Assembly (NCBI RefSeq): GCF_009192765.1
Contig: NZ_VOHQ01000014.1
Span: 62,001 to 126,000, forward strand
Direction: 5' to 3'
Source of the DNA: Agriterribacter humi
GTDB taxonomy: Bacteria > Bacteroidota > Bacteroidia > Chitinophagales > Chitinophagaceae
DNA length: 64,000 nucleotides
The notes under the pieces are model-generated. The model was not told where the DNA came from and made no database searches. It was given only the letters and a program-made list of their open reading frames with translations. A program made the translations under genes and the position numbers. Positions 25,620 through 34,962 of this stretch are shown one piece after another (the stretch's first letter is position 1; each line of letters begins with the position of its first letter).

Positions 25620-28508
25620 TTAAAATTTACCATTCATTGTTACCGTTTGTTCGTTTCCGTTATAGGCTATGGCGGTATCCGATGGTGATGAAAAATCCAG
25701 CGCTGTTGATTTGCTTTTGGTTACCCAAACTATTCTGAACAGCCTGTTCTTCAGCATATCTTTAAAATCTCCTTCTCTTTTCCCAATGGTTAATGTTTTA
25801 TTAGCTTCATTATAGGTAATGGGTATATTGCTATACTTTCCTTTTTCGTAATTGTAATTAACGCCTTCATCTTCGTACAGGGTAAAGCTGCCATCCTTAC
25901 CGGTGTAAACATATAGCGTGATGTCATCTGCCGGTTTTTCCCCGGTGAATTCAATCTGCGGCCCAAAAGGAATGATGGAGCCTTCCTTTACAAATACCGG
26001 CATTCGTTCATAGGATGCAACGGCTGTTATGTGTTGCCCGCCTGTTGTATATTCACCCGTATATAAATTGTACCAGCCTTGCCCCGCTGGTAAATATACC
26101 GGGCGGAAAGTGGCTTTATATGTGTATACAGGGTTTACCAGAAAAGAAGGCCCGAACATATACTGGTCGCCTATATTTTTAACATTGGCATCGGTACCAA
26201 AATCCATAATTAACCCCCGCATCATCGTATAGTTGTTATGACAAGTGTTGCCTGCTACCGAATAGATATAGGGCATGAGGCGGTAACGCAACTGGTTATA
26301 ATACAGCATGCTTTTGTATGCGGGATGATCATCGGGAGCTATATTAAATATTTCGCGGTACGGGTACTGACCATGGGAACGAAACAGTGGACAAAATGCA
26401 CCGAACTGGTACCAGCGTGTATTTAATTCACGCCATTCTTCCAAAGCATTTCCGTTAGGATGGGGTTTATCGTATTTGTCTTCCACGAAAAAACCGCCAA
26501 TATCGTTTGTCCAGTAAGGTAAGCCTGATAAAGAGAAGTTAATGCCAGCAGGTATTTGCCGTTCCATTTCATCGAACCGTGCCGCTATATCGCCGCTCCA
26601 GGTAGCAGCGGCATAGCGTTGCATGCCTGCATACGCCGAACGGGTAAGGATAAATACCCTTTGGTTCGGGCGCGAAGAACGCTGCCCTTCATAAATTCCT
26701 TTTGCGTTTTGCAACGGGTAGCCATTAAAATATTGTGTGGAAGATCCTGATGCGGTGGGCTGCATCAGTTGCTTCCGCTTTTCAATGGTGGCGTTCGACA
26801 AAATATCGGGCTCGGTAGCATCTAACCACCATGCGTCAACGCCTTTAATGAAAAGACTGCTGTCCAAAAGTTTCCAGAAGCCCATACGGGCGGTGGGATT
26901 AAAAGCATCGTAAAAAGTAGATATATATCCTTTCCCTATCCAGTCGCGCTGCTGATCTTTTATATTTTGTTTGTACAGCCAGTTTTGCTTATCAAAAATT
27001 TTATAGTTTTCAATGCCCTCATAAAATTTGGGCCAAACAGAAATCATGAAGCGGGTATTATACCGTTCATGCAATCTGCCGATCATACCTGCCGCGTCCG
27101 GAAAGCGTGCCCTGTCAAATTGCTGGCTGCCCCAGGCATCTTCCTTCCAGTAGCTCCAGTCTAATACTATATTATCCAAACCAATTTTCCTTTTCCTGAA
27201 TTCGGCTACCACATTTTCAATTTCCTGCTCCGTTTTATACCGTTCGCGGCTTTGCCAGAAACCCAGTGCCCATTGAGGAAGCAGGGTAGCCTTACCTGTT
27301 AGCTGCCGGTATCCCCCAATCACTTCATCGGCATTAGCGCCGCAAATAAAATAATAGTCAATGTTTTCAGCAGCTTCAGACGACAGTGTCATTTTATTGT
27401 GCAGCGCCGGCGGTGTTGGACTTAACCATTGCAGGGATGCAAATGCCTGGGTTGATTCCGGGATCCATTCTACTTTAATAGCATGTTTTTGCCCTTTGCT
27501 GAGCATATAGCGGAACTGGGAGGGACCGGGATTCCAGCCTTCACGCCATTTATCTAATAATAATTTACCATCCAGCCAAAATTTAAGGTAGCCGGATGCA
27601 GACAAATAAAACTTGTGTTCCCCGGTTGTATCTGCGGTTATAAATCCTTCCCAGGTTACTTTGCCTTTTTCCATAGGGAACCCGGCGGGTATGTTTTTTA
27701 AAGAAGGAAGAAAGCTGTAATCTATTTTATCTTCCTGCCGCTGCATATAAATATGCGTGCTGTCTGTTCTGTCGCTATACGTTGCCGTTAATCCTTCGGA
27801 TGTGCCACCTTTACCGGTTAATTGCAAAGCGGATAGCTGTTGTTTTTCGCGGTTATCTCCAAAATGTGTAATAGAATAATTATCCCATAACAAGCCATAA
27901 TTACGGTTCGACAGTAAGAAAGGAACTGCCACTATAGAATTGTACTGGGTGAGATCAACATCCTCGTCCTTATAGTTAATTTGGCCGGTCTGGGGCTGTC
28001 CCAGGCCATAAAAGGCTTCCCCGGCAGGTGACTCAAATTGCTGGCTGATACGGTATAATGGTTTATCATCAATTATTACCGGGGTGATCTTTTTCCCGCC
28101 TCCTGTTTTCTCCTGCAAAATAATATTGCCATTCTTGTCTTTAAAAATCACTTCTCCTGTAGTAAATGATACCGAAGCAACCAGTTCACTGGTTTTGACC
28201 AGGGCTTCCTTATCAGTTTGTTCGGCGCTCCATTCTGCAGCAACATGAAAAGTACTGTCTATCATTAAACTTTTGCCAGCAGTAAATTTGTTGTCGTTTG
28301 ACGCGGTAACCCGTATGATCTTCGGAGAAACAGCCTGTAACCTCACCCATTTTGCAGAACCGGGAGCAGGATCTTTTATTTCAACGGTAATGCCATCGCC
28401 CTGGCGTATAAATGTTGTATGCTGAGTACAGGAACAAAATAGTAGTATTAATGCTAATACAGCAAAAGGAAGGAAATTCATCCGTAATTTGATGCGGGCA
28501 GTTGTCAT
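25620..28508 (-). CDS. GH31 alpha-xylosidase/alpha-glucosidase with PA14 insert
   Basis: 962 residues from the ATG at 28508; a TTG three codons earlier is less likely. Lipobox-like LLFCSC near residue 27. An N-terminal beta-sandwich is interrupted at about 235-365 by a PA14-like domain (KVTWEGFITADTTGEHKFYL, LKFWLDGKLLLD). The GH31 barrel follows: WWLDATEPDI with nucleophile Asp about 563, ATWSGDIAARFDEM with acid/base Asp about 640, and distal beta domains with SFTLYEDEGVNYNYEKG. A PA14 insert at this site is known from alpha-xylosidases acting on xyloglucan oligosaccharides, such as Cellvibrio Xyl31A. It should therefore remove non-reducing-end alpha-1,6-xylose in the periplasm or on the membrane. 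It is the first gene of the minus row. Confidence 0.9.
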   Translation of the reverse strand: MTTARIKLRMNFLPFAVLALILLFCSCTQHTTFIRQGDGITVEIKDPAPGSAKWVRLQAVSPKIIRVTASNDNKFTAGKSLMIDSTFHVAAEWSAEQTDKEALVKTSELVASVSFTTGEVIFKDKNGNIILQEKTGGGKKITPVIIDDKPLYRISQQFESPAGEAFYGLGQPQTGQINYKDEDVDLTQYNSIVAVPFLLSNRNYGLLWDNYSITHFGDNREKQQLSALQLTGKGGTSEGLTATYSDRTDSTHIYMQRQEDKIDYSFLPSLKNIPAGFPMEKGKVTWEGFITADTTGEHKFYLSASGYLKFWLDGKLLLDKWREGWNPGPSQFRYMLSKGQKHAIKVEWIPESTQAFASLQWLSPTPPALHNKMTLSSEAAENIDYYFICGANADEVIGGYRQLTGKATLLPQWALGFWQSRERYKTEQEIENVVAEFRKRKIGLDNIVLDWSYWKEDAWGSQQFDRARFPDAAGMIGRLHERYNTRFMISVWPKFYEGIENYKIFDKQNWLYKQNIKDQQRDWIGKGYISTFYDAFNPTARMGFWKLLDSSLFIKGVDAWWLDATEPDILSNATIEKRKQLMQPTASGSSTQYFNGYPLQNAKGIYEGQRSSRPNQRVFILTRSAYAGMQRYAAATWSGDIAARFDEMERQIPAGINFSLSGLPYWTNDIGGFFVEDKYDKPHPNGNALEEWRELNTRWYQFGAFCPLFRSHGQYPYREIFNIAPDDHPAYKSMLYYNQLRYRLMPYIYSVAGNTCHNNYTMMRGLIMDFGTDANVKNIGDQYMFGPSFLVNPVYTYKATFRPVYLPAGQGWYNLYTGEYTTGGQHITAVASYERMPVFVKEGSIIPFGPQIEFTGEKPADDITLYVYTGKDGSFTLYEDEGVNYNYEKGKYSNIPITYNEANKTLTIGKREGDFKDMLKNRLFRIVWVTKSKSTALDFSSPSDTAIAYNGNEQTVTMNGKF

Positions 28509-28572
28509 GGTCTTCAATCGTTTATTTGCTTCCGCCGTTGGAATGGAATCCGGTGGTAGAAAACATAGCGAT

Positions 28573-28580
28573 CAAAAATA
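28573..28580 (-). promoter_or_regulatory. possible -7 promoter box for the GH31-led gene row
   Basis: On minus this reads TATTTTTG, an exact match to the Bacteroidota TAnnTTTG element. It would start transcription near 28566 and leave a 5' leader of about 58 nt before the ATG at 28508. A matching -33 TTG at the usual distance is not evident, which lowers confidence. The remaining spacer up to 28787 holds no gene. Confidence 0.4.
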
Positions 28581-28787
28581 TAAATATCAAAGTGAGATGA
28601 GGTGACTCATATGTTTATAAAGAGAGGGTGAAATGTTAACTAAGGGGTTCATTTGATAACCTGAGGGGTATGGAATGTTAAGGAGACATAAAAATTGCCA
28701 GCAACATTTCTTTCCAGCCTTGTTTTTGGCGGTTGTTTTAAATCCGGGAATTTTTATTGTTAGGGAAGATACCGGGATACCATTATT

Positions 28788-29600
28788 TTATCTTTTCCTG
28801 TGCTCATTCACGTATTTTGCAACCGTTCCTACCGGCGCGATCCATATTTCATTGGCGGGATCCTGTGCATATTCAATCAATTTTTTCAGCATAGCAAGTC
28901 GCGTGGTTTGTGGGCCGCTATTCCCCATTTCATGACCGGCAAGTACCACCCATTGACCTGCCTGTTGTGCTGATTTTATCAGGGGCAAAATATCTTCAAA
29001 GTCTTTTCCATCCATTTCAATACCGGTGAGTTGAGCCATATCGCAAAATGCAGGGTCGTTCGGACTTTCTGCCAGCCAACCCCTGCCACTGATAAAAATA
29101 TCGGCTACCAGGGGGATATAGCTTTGAGTATTTTTTCCGCGGCCCACATATGTTTGCCCGCAGGGGTATGCAAAAACCTCTGGTTTTACGCCCAGCAATT
29201 CCTCAATCTGCTTGTTGGCTGCTTTCAGTTGCCCCCGCATCTGTTTCAAAGTATAATCTTCCAGTGCATTTTCCCTCGACCACAAAAAATTCCCGGAGCA
29301 GGGATGGCTGATAGAATGATTACCGATCTCATGGCCGCCGGCTGCCGCTTTCTTCCAGCCTTCCAGGCGATTTTTTACAGTGGGAGGCTGCACATAAAAA
29401 GTAGCTTTTACATTATAGGCATCTAATAAACCCGTTCCGGTATCTACCTGGCTTGCACGGGCATCGTCAAAGCTTAAGCTGATTGCCATCTTTTTGCCTT
29501 CGGGCCAAATAAATGCAGATTCCTGCGCAGATGAAATCTTACTACAAATCAAAAAAACAATACAGAAATATAGCAGAGAAGAAATTCTTTTTGTTTGCAT
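28788..29600 (-). CDS. exported polysaccharide deacetylase (NodB/CE4-type)
   Basis: 270 residues with a signal peptide (about 1-25, ending KISSAQ). NodB motifs are all visible: LSFDDA (motif 1, Asp45 base and Asp46 metal ligand), HEIGNHSISHP (motif 2, metal ligands His95 and His99) and FAYPCGQ (motif 3). A late VVLAGHEMG segment supplies the leucine/histidine pocket. The enzyme hydrolyses N- or O-acetyl groups on a polysaccharide, likely in the periplasm; acetylated xylan, xyloglucan or chitin-like polymers are candidates. It is divergent from the SGNH acetylesterase gene at 29829 with a palindrome between them, so the two deacylating enzymes may be co-regulated. Confidence 0.85.
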   Translation of the reverse strand: MQTKRISSLLYFCIVFLICSKISSAQESAFIWPEGKKMAISLSFDDARASQVDTGTGLLDAYNVKATFYVQPPTVKNRLEGWKKAAAGGHEIGNHSISHPCSGNFLWSRENALEDYTLKQMRGQLKAANKQIEELLGVKPEVFAYPCGQTYVGRGKNTQSYIPLVADIFISGRGWLAESPNDPAFCDMAQLTGIEMDGKDFEDILPLIKSAQQAGQWVVLAGHEMGNSGPQTTRLAMLKKLIEYAQDPANEIWIAPVGTVAKYVNEHRKR

Positions 29601-29729
29601 GATGTATTCGTTTTATGATTATACAGCGGGTTCGCAAGGGAAGATAAATAATTTGCTGCAACAAATGATAAAAGCGCTGAGGTGGCAGTCAATTTTCAAA
29701 GAAACAGGTCCATATGCCACCTCCCGCAA

Positions 29730-29745
29730 TTTAAAACGTTTTAAA
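29730..29745. promoter_or_regulatory. 16-bp perfect palindrome with central CG between divergent deacylase genes
   Basis: TTTAAAACGTTTTAAA is fully self-complementary and lies in the 228-bp divergent spacer, about 130 bp upstream of the deacetylase start (29600) and 84 bp upstream of the acetylesterase start (29829). The AAAACGTTTT core and its position fit an operator for a LacI/GalR-type regulator controlling both directions. The half-site differs from the GCAAACGTTTGC sites, so a different regulator may act here. Confidence 0.5.
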
Positions 29746-29828
29746 CAGGTATCGTTTAACCCCGGTATTCTCCTTATGGGGATTGTTTTTATTTGTATTT
29801 TTAATTTTTTAGCCTTCAATTATTTGCT

Positions 29829-31802
29829 ATGCCATTCAGAATGATCCTTTCTTTCTTATGCCTGCTTTGTATTAACCAGGCCATTGCAGACGTTCGCTTA
29901 CCCAAAATTTTTGATTCACACATGGTACTTCAGCGCAACAAACCCATACCCGTTTGGGGCTGGGCCGATGCCGGCGAAAAGGTAACCGTTGAACTAAGCG
30001 GCAGTGGAATAACAAAACAAAGCAAAACCATAAAAGCGGGTAAAGACGGGAAATGGATCCTTCGGCTGAATGCCGCTGAAGCGGGCGGCCCTTACCAGTT
30101 GGTAGTTAAAGGAAAAAAGAATGTGCTTACGCTCGATGATGTATTGATTGGAGAAGTATGGATATGTTCGGGCCAATCCAATATGCAATGGCCGGTAAGC
30201 GCTTCTGATAACGCGGAGGAAGAAATAGCCGCTGCCAGTTACCCGCTGATCCGTCATTTTGAAGTGCCGCGGGAAATAAGCTTAGCACCCAAGGATGATC
30301 TGTCAAAAGGGGAATGGAAAACAGCCACACCCGAAAATGTGGGGCAGTTTACCGCGGTGGGTTATTTTTTTGGACGAGAATTGTATAAGAAATTAGGCAT
30401 ACCCATTGGTTTGATCAACACCTCATGGGGCGGCACCATTGTAGAAACATGGATCAGCAAAGAAGCCATGAAAAGTTTTAACGAGTTTTCGGATGTAGTG
30501 GATGCAATGCCTGTATCTATGGATGCGCTCGGCGAAAAACGTAAAACAACGCTTACCAATGCCATCAATGAATTGCAGGGTGGCATACCGGCGTCCGGGG
30601 ATGTTCAATCATGGTCATCTGCTTCTTTTGATGACAGCGAATGGAAAACGATTGAAGTGCCGGGCAATTTCGACCGCAAGGATTTCCAATACCTTGACGG
30701 CGTAGTTTGGTTTCGCCGCGAATTTATATTACCCGATTCATTAACCGGTTTAAGTGTGGCACTGTCGCTGGGTACTATTGATGATGTGGATGCTACTTAT
30801 GTAAATGGCATAAAAGTGGGCGGTACTGCCAGTAAAACGGCAACCGGCCGAATCTATATACTGGAGCCATCACAACTGCATGCGGGAAAAAACAGCATCG
30901 CGGTGCGCATTGAGGATTTTGGAGGACGGGGTGGCTTTACCGGTAAGCCTGAAGACGTAAAGATCAGCCGGGGCGCTTATGAACAATCGCTTGCGGGAAT
31001 ATGGAAATACAGGATCGAATCTTACACAAACAATAACCAGTTTGCCGGTCCCAATGACGCGGGTACTTTGCTGTACAATAGTATGATCGCGCCGTTGATT
31101 CCCTATGCCATGCAGGGCGCCATCTGGTACCAGGGCGAAAGTAATGCAGGACGCGCCTACCAGTACCGAAAATCCTTTCCACTCATGATCAGCGACTGGC
31201 GTAACCGCTGGAAGGAGGAGTTTCCTTTTTTGTTTGTACAGTTGGCCAGTTTTAATGCCAATAATGGCGATAGTAGAAAAGGAAGTAGCTGGGCCGAATT
31301 ACGCGAAGCACAGGCTTTAACCCTGCAGGCTTTGCCGCGTACAGGCATGGCCGTTATTCATGATATTGGCAATCCAAAAAATATTCATCCTACCAATAAA
31401 CAGGATGTAGGAAAAAGACTGTCGCTCCAGGCTTTAAAAATAGCATACGGGCAAAATATGCTTTCGCAGGGTCCGCAATTTCAATCCATGCAAAAGGAAG
31501 GGAATAAAGCGATACTTACTTTCACTGATACGGGAACTGGTTTAATAGCTTCAGGTAAATATGGTTACCTGCAGGGTTTTGAAATAGCAGGCGCCGATAA
31601 GGTATTTCATTGGGCGAAAGCTGAGATCCAAAATGGGAAAGTGGTGGTTTGGAGTGATGAGGTAGCCAACCCGGTTGCTGTGCACTATGGTTGGGCCGAT
31701 GACAATATGGAAGCTAACCTGTTTAATAAAGAAGGCTTACCTGCCGCGCCCTTCCGTACAGATACCTGGAAAAGCATTACGGAAGAAGTGCGGTTCAAAT
31801 AA
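29829..31802 (+). CDS. sialate O-acetylesterase-family (SGNH) exported esterase
   Basis: 657 residues; a second ATG at 29841 would give a shorter leader. Signal peptide about 1-20, then DVRLPKIFDSHMVLQRNKPI, the standard opening of this family. The SGNH blocks are WICSGQSNMQWP (nucleophile Ser117), the oxyanion/Asn segment WYQGESNAG, and a late Asp/His pair near NIHPTNKQD (about 518-526). A galactose-binding-like jelly-roll of about 150 residues (about 255-400) is inserted between the esterase halves, as in many Bacteroidota members. Despite the family name these enzymes often act on acetylated plant glycans. It is the first gene of the plus-strand row that continues to 42357. Confidence 0.88.
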   Translation: MPFRMILSFLCLLCINQAIADVRLPKIFDSHMVLQRNKPIPVWGWADAGEKVTVELSGSGITKQSKTIKAGKDGKWILRLNAAEAGGPYQLVVKGKKNVLTLDDVLIGEVWICSGQSNMQWPVSASDNAEEEIAAASYPLIRHFEVPREISLAPKDDLSKGEWKTATPENVGQFTAVGYFFGRELYKKLGIPIGLINTSWGGTIVETWISKEAMKSFNEFSDVVDAMPVSMDALGEKRKTTLTNAINELQGGIPASGDVQSWSSASFDDSEWKTIEVPGNFDRKDFQYLDGVVWFRREFILPDSLTGLSVALSLGTIDDVDATYVNGIKVGGTASKTATGRIYILEPSQLHAGKNSIAVRIEDFGGRGGFTGKPEDVKISRGAYEQSLAGIWKYRIESYTNNNQFAGPNDAGTLLYNSMIAPLIPYAMQGAIWYQGESNAGRAYQYRKSFPLMISDWRNRWKEEFPFLFVQLASFNANNGDSRKGSSWAELREAQALTLQALPRTGMAVIHDIGNPKNIHPTNKQDVGKRLSLQALKIAYGQNMLSQGPQFQSMQKEGNKAILTFTDTGTGLIASGKYGYLQGFEIAGADKVFHWAKAEIQNGKVVVWSDEVANPVAVHYGWADDNMEANLFNKEGLPAAPFRTDTWKSITEEVRFK

Positions 31803-31986
31803 TGATTTCGGGGATGCATGGGTGCACATTGTTGTCTATGCCTTACTATGTGCCTACTGTGCCTATGTGTTCATTTTTTTTTACACGTAGTCACATAGAT
31901 GCATAGGTACAAATAGGTGTTGTGTTAAATTATTAAGTACTTAAGCGCTGGCATCAATTAACCCAAACCAATAAATAAAAGATAAG
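31803..31986. repeat. spacer with degenerate CTATGTG/CACATAG inverted repeats and a 12-bp palindrome
   Basis: Copies of CTATGTG and GCCTA occur around 31835-31870 and their complement CACATAG/GCATAGG at about 31890-31905. They flank a run of nine T, so the RNA can fold into an imperfect hairpin that may act as a weak terminator. TTAAGTACTTAA at 31933-31944 is a perfect palindrome about 43 bp upstream of the next start codon. Function of either is unknown. Confidence 0.45.
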
Positions 31987-33471
31987 ATGGCTGTATCTTT
32001 TCAAAAACGCGCTTTACTTTCTGTATATCTGTTATGTATTTTCAGTGTACAGGCAACGGAATTGTATATTGGGAAAGCAACCGCAGATATTACCCCAAAG
32101 TTACCGGTAGCATTAATGGGACAGTTTGAGCTTCGCATTGCAAACAAAGCGGAAACGCCCTTAACCGCCAATATCATTGCGTTAGAATCGAGAAATGGCA
32201 GCCAGTCGGTGGGAACAACCATCATGGTTTCCTGCGACCTGGTTTTTATTCCAGCCGATTATTTACAAAAGGTGAGAGCGGAAGTAAGCAAACGCCTGCC
32301 TGGCTTTGACGTGAATAATATTATTCTGAATGCTACACACACCCACACGGCGCCCGTACTGGAAGATGATCCGGATAAAGTATCCTTTCAATATAAGATA
32401 CCAAAAGAAGGCGTTTCGCAGGTATCGGAATATCTTCAATTATTTACGCAGCGGGTATCTGAGGCCATCGTAAAAGCATGGAAAAACCGTAGTGCCGGAA
32501 GCGTTACCTGGGGACAGAGCAGGGCGGCGGTCGCTTATAACCGCAGAGCGGTATATGCCGATGGAACTGCCGCTATGTATGGCAAAACCAATACGCCCGA
32601 ATTTCTGAACCTCGAAGGTTATGAAGATCATGATGTAAATACCCTTTTTTTCTGGGACAACAATAAGAAGCTTATTGCAATGAGTATTAACGTAGCCTGC
32701 CCCGCACAGGAAGTAGAGGGGCGTTCTACTGTAAATGCCGATTACTGGCACGTGGTACGCGTTTCCTTACAAAAAAAATATGGCGCCGGTCTTTGTGTAC
32801 TCGGCTGGATAGGCGCCGCGGGCGATCAGTCGCCACACCCCATGTATCGTAAAAAGGCCGAAGAAAGAATGCGGAAACTGAGTAATACGGATCGTATGGA
32901 AGATATAGCCCAGCGTATTGTTTGGGCAGTTGATAAAACCTACGAAGCGGTAAAAAATGAAGCGCGTACAAATGTTCCTTTAGTCCATAAAGTTGAAAAG
33001 CTGCTACTGCCTATGCGTATTATTACAGAAGAAGAATCCAAAAATTCAATGCAGGTGCGGGATGATGCTGCCCGGCAAATAGCTAAAGACCCTAAAATGG
33101 CAGATCAGTTGCATGCAAAAATGACCTGGTTTGGTGATGTGGTGAAGCGCTATGAGCGGCAAAAGACGAACCCGAATCCGCAATATGAAACGGAAATACA
33201 TGTGGTGCGCATAGGCGATGCTGTTATATGTACCAACCAGTTTGAATTGTTTACCGATTATGGCATCCGCATGCAGGCACGCAGCAGGGCCCTGCAAACA
33301 TTTGTGATACAGCTTGCCGGTCCCGGTACTTATTTGCCAACAAGCAAGGCGGTAACGGGTGGCGGATACAGCGCGGTTTGCCAGAGTAGCGCGGTTGGCC
33401 CGGAAGGGGGGCAGCTATTGGTGGAACGCACTTTAGCGCTGATTGATGAACTTTGGAAAGAGGCAAAATGA
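31987..33471 (+). CDS. neutral-ceramidase-like exported protein, subfamily 1
   Basis: 494 residues with a signal peptide (about 1-23). It has the N-terminal domain fold of neutral/alkaline non-lysosomal ceramidases: GKATADITP at the start, the zinc-site motif NATHTHTAP (His118, His120) and a GDQSP motif (279-283) where true ceramidases carry the nucleophile Ser. The position of the next zinc His, usually within a V-x-H-x-T-type motif, appears to be VACPAQE (Cys238, no His). The C-terminal Ig domain of full ceramidases is absent, and length is about two thirds of theirs. Real activity on ceramide is doubtful; an amidase or lactonase role on another substrate is possible. It overlaps the next gene by ATGA. 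Confidence 0.7.
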   Translation: MAVSFQKRALLSVYLLCIFSVQATELYIGKATADITPKLPVALMGQFELRIANKAETPLTANIIALESRNGSQSVGTTIMVSCDLVFIPADYLQKVRAEVSKRLPGFDVNNIILNATHTHTAPVLEDDPDKVSFQYKIPKEGVSQVSEYLQLFTQRVSEAIVKAWKNRSAGSVTWGQSRAAVAYNRRAVYADGTAAMYGKTNTPEFLNLEGYEDHDVNTLFFWDNNKKLIAMSINVACPAQEVEGRSTVNADYWHVVRVSLQKKYGAGLCVLGWIGAAGDQSPHPMYRKKAEERMRKLSNTDRMEDIAQRIVWAVDKTYEAVKNEARTNVPLVHKVEKLLLPMRIITEEESKNSMQVRDDAARQIAKDPKMADQLHAKMTWFGDVVKRYERQKTNPNPQYETEIHVVRIGDAVICTNQFELFTDYGIRMQARSRALQTFVIQLAGPGTYLPTSKAVTGGGYSAVCQSSAVGPEGGQLLVERTLALIDELWKEAK

Positions 33472-34949
33472 CAATATTGAAGATTAAAAACGGCTTCCCA
33501 ATTACAATCCGTATTGCCGCTGCTGCTGTTGGTATTGCGCTGCTGACGCTGTCAGGTATAGCATCGGCACAAACCGATGCGGGCAGGATATTTCGTGCAG
33601 GAGCGTCAACCAGTAATATTACACCCGCGGTCGGAACATCCATCAATGGAAATTTTAGCGATGAAACCGTGCAGCATATTCACGATGAAACGCATGTACG
33701 TTGTATAGTGCTTGATGATGGGAATACACAGCTTGCTATTGCCGTAGCTGATCTTTGCATGGTTTCAAGGGCAACATTGGATAAAGCCAAACGCCGCGCA
33801 AGCAGTATAACCCATATTCCCGTTGAGCATATGCTGGTCTCTGCCACGCATACGCATTCCGGTGGCACTGCCTGTTCGGTTTTTCAAAGCGATCCGGATT
33901 CTGGATATCTTCACTTTCTTGAAAGTCGCATAGCCGATGCCGTTATAAACGCCCATAATAACCTGGCGCCGGCGCGTATAGGCTGGGGCACGGGCAGCGA
34001 AGCCGGTCAGGTATTTAACCGCCGCTGGAACATGAAACCCGGTGAACCGCTGATCAATCCTTTTGGAAATACAGATAAGGTAAAGATGAACCCAGGTGTT
34101 GGTAACCCCAACCTGCTTGAACCCGCCGGTCCTACGGATCCTGGTATTTCGGTGGTTTCCATTCAGGCTTTGGATGGAACGCCTGTTGCTATACTGGCGA
34201 ATTATTCCCTGCATTATGTGGGCGGCGTTGGTAAAGGCGAAGTATCCGCTGATTATTATGGTATGTTTGCCGGTCGTATGCAGCAGTTGCTAAATGCGGA
34301 TAGACAGCACAATCAGTTTGTCGCCATCATGTCTAACGGTACCAGCGGCGATGTGAATAATATTAATTTCGGTGCTGCATCTTCCGTGTCTTCCCCTCCC
34401 TATCATCAAATGCAAAAAGTTGCCAATATTATTGCGGCGGAAGTATATAAAGTAGTACAGCAAATAAAGTATCAAAACTGGGTTCCTTTAAGCGTTAAGC
34501 AAAAACAAATTGAATTGATGGTACGCAAGCCCGATAAAACGGAACTTACCCGCGCTAAAACAATTCTTTCCAAAGTAAACAAACCCGTACTCACTTCCGT
34601 AGAAGCGCTGTACGCCCGTGAAACGGTTTTAATAAATGATTATCCAAATCAGGTATCACTCCTCCTTCAGTCCATGCGCATAGGCGATTTGGCCATAACT
34701 GCAATTCCTTGTGAAGTATTTGCGGAAACCGGTTTGGAGATTAAAGCAAAAAGCCCTTTCAAATCCACTTTCACTATTTCATTGGCTAATGGATACAATG
34801 GCTATTTGCCCACACCGGCGCAACACCAACTGGGTGGTTATGAAACATGGCGTGCCCGTTCAAGCTATCTCGAAACAGAGGCATCAGTGAAGATCACTCA
34901 ATCGCTATTTGAAATGTTGGATTTACTTAATAAAGAAAACAACCCGTAA
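33468..34949 (+). CDS. neutral-ceramidase-like exported protein, subfamily 2
   Basis: 493 residues from the ATG at 33468, which overlaps the previous stop (ATGA); the frame extends upstream only to a TTG. Signal peptide about 1-34 (ending GIASAQ). Motifs: GASTSNITP, VSATHTHSGG (His128, His130), NYSLHYVGG (His249, zinc-ligand position kept) and NGTSGDVNNI, where the expected nucleophile Ser of GDxSP is Asn297. It is thus complementary to its neighbour, which keeps the Ser but seems to lack this His. Start/stop overlap implies coupled translation of the pair. Substrate unknown; the name is by fold only. Confidence 0.7.
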   Translation: MTILKIKNGFPITIRIAAAAVGIALLTLSGIASAQTDAGRIFRAGASTSNITPAVGTSINGNFSDETVQHIHDETHVRCIVLDDGNTQLAIAVADLCMVSRATLDKAKRRASSITHIPVEHMLVSATHTHSGGTACSVFQSDPDSGYLHFLESRIADAVINAHNNLAPARIGWGTGSEAGQVFNRRWNMKPGEPLINPFGNTDKVKMNPGVGNPNLLEPAGPTDPGISVVSIQALDGTPVAILANYSLHYVGGVGKGEVSADYYGMFAGRMQQLLNADRQHNQFVAIMSNGTSGDVNNINFGAASSVSSPPYHQMQKVANIIAAEVYKVVQQIKYQNWVPLSVKQKQIELMVRKPDKTELTRAKTILSKVNKPVLTSVEALYARETVLINDYPNQVSLLLQSMRIGDLAITAIPCEVFAETGLEIKAKSPFKSTFTISLANGYNGYLPTPAQHQLGGYETWRARSSYLETEASVKITQSLFEMLDLLNKENNP

Positions 34950-34962
34950 ACGCTTTGAAAGA

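Noticed and set aside
28675-28935. 86-residue plus-strand ORF next to the deacetylase gene
   Set aside because: Most of it is antisense to the deacetylase C-terminus and its hydrophobic content arises from that.
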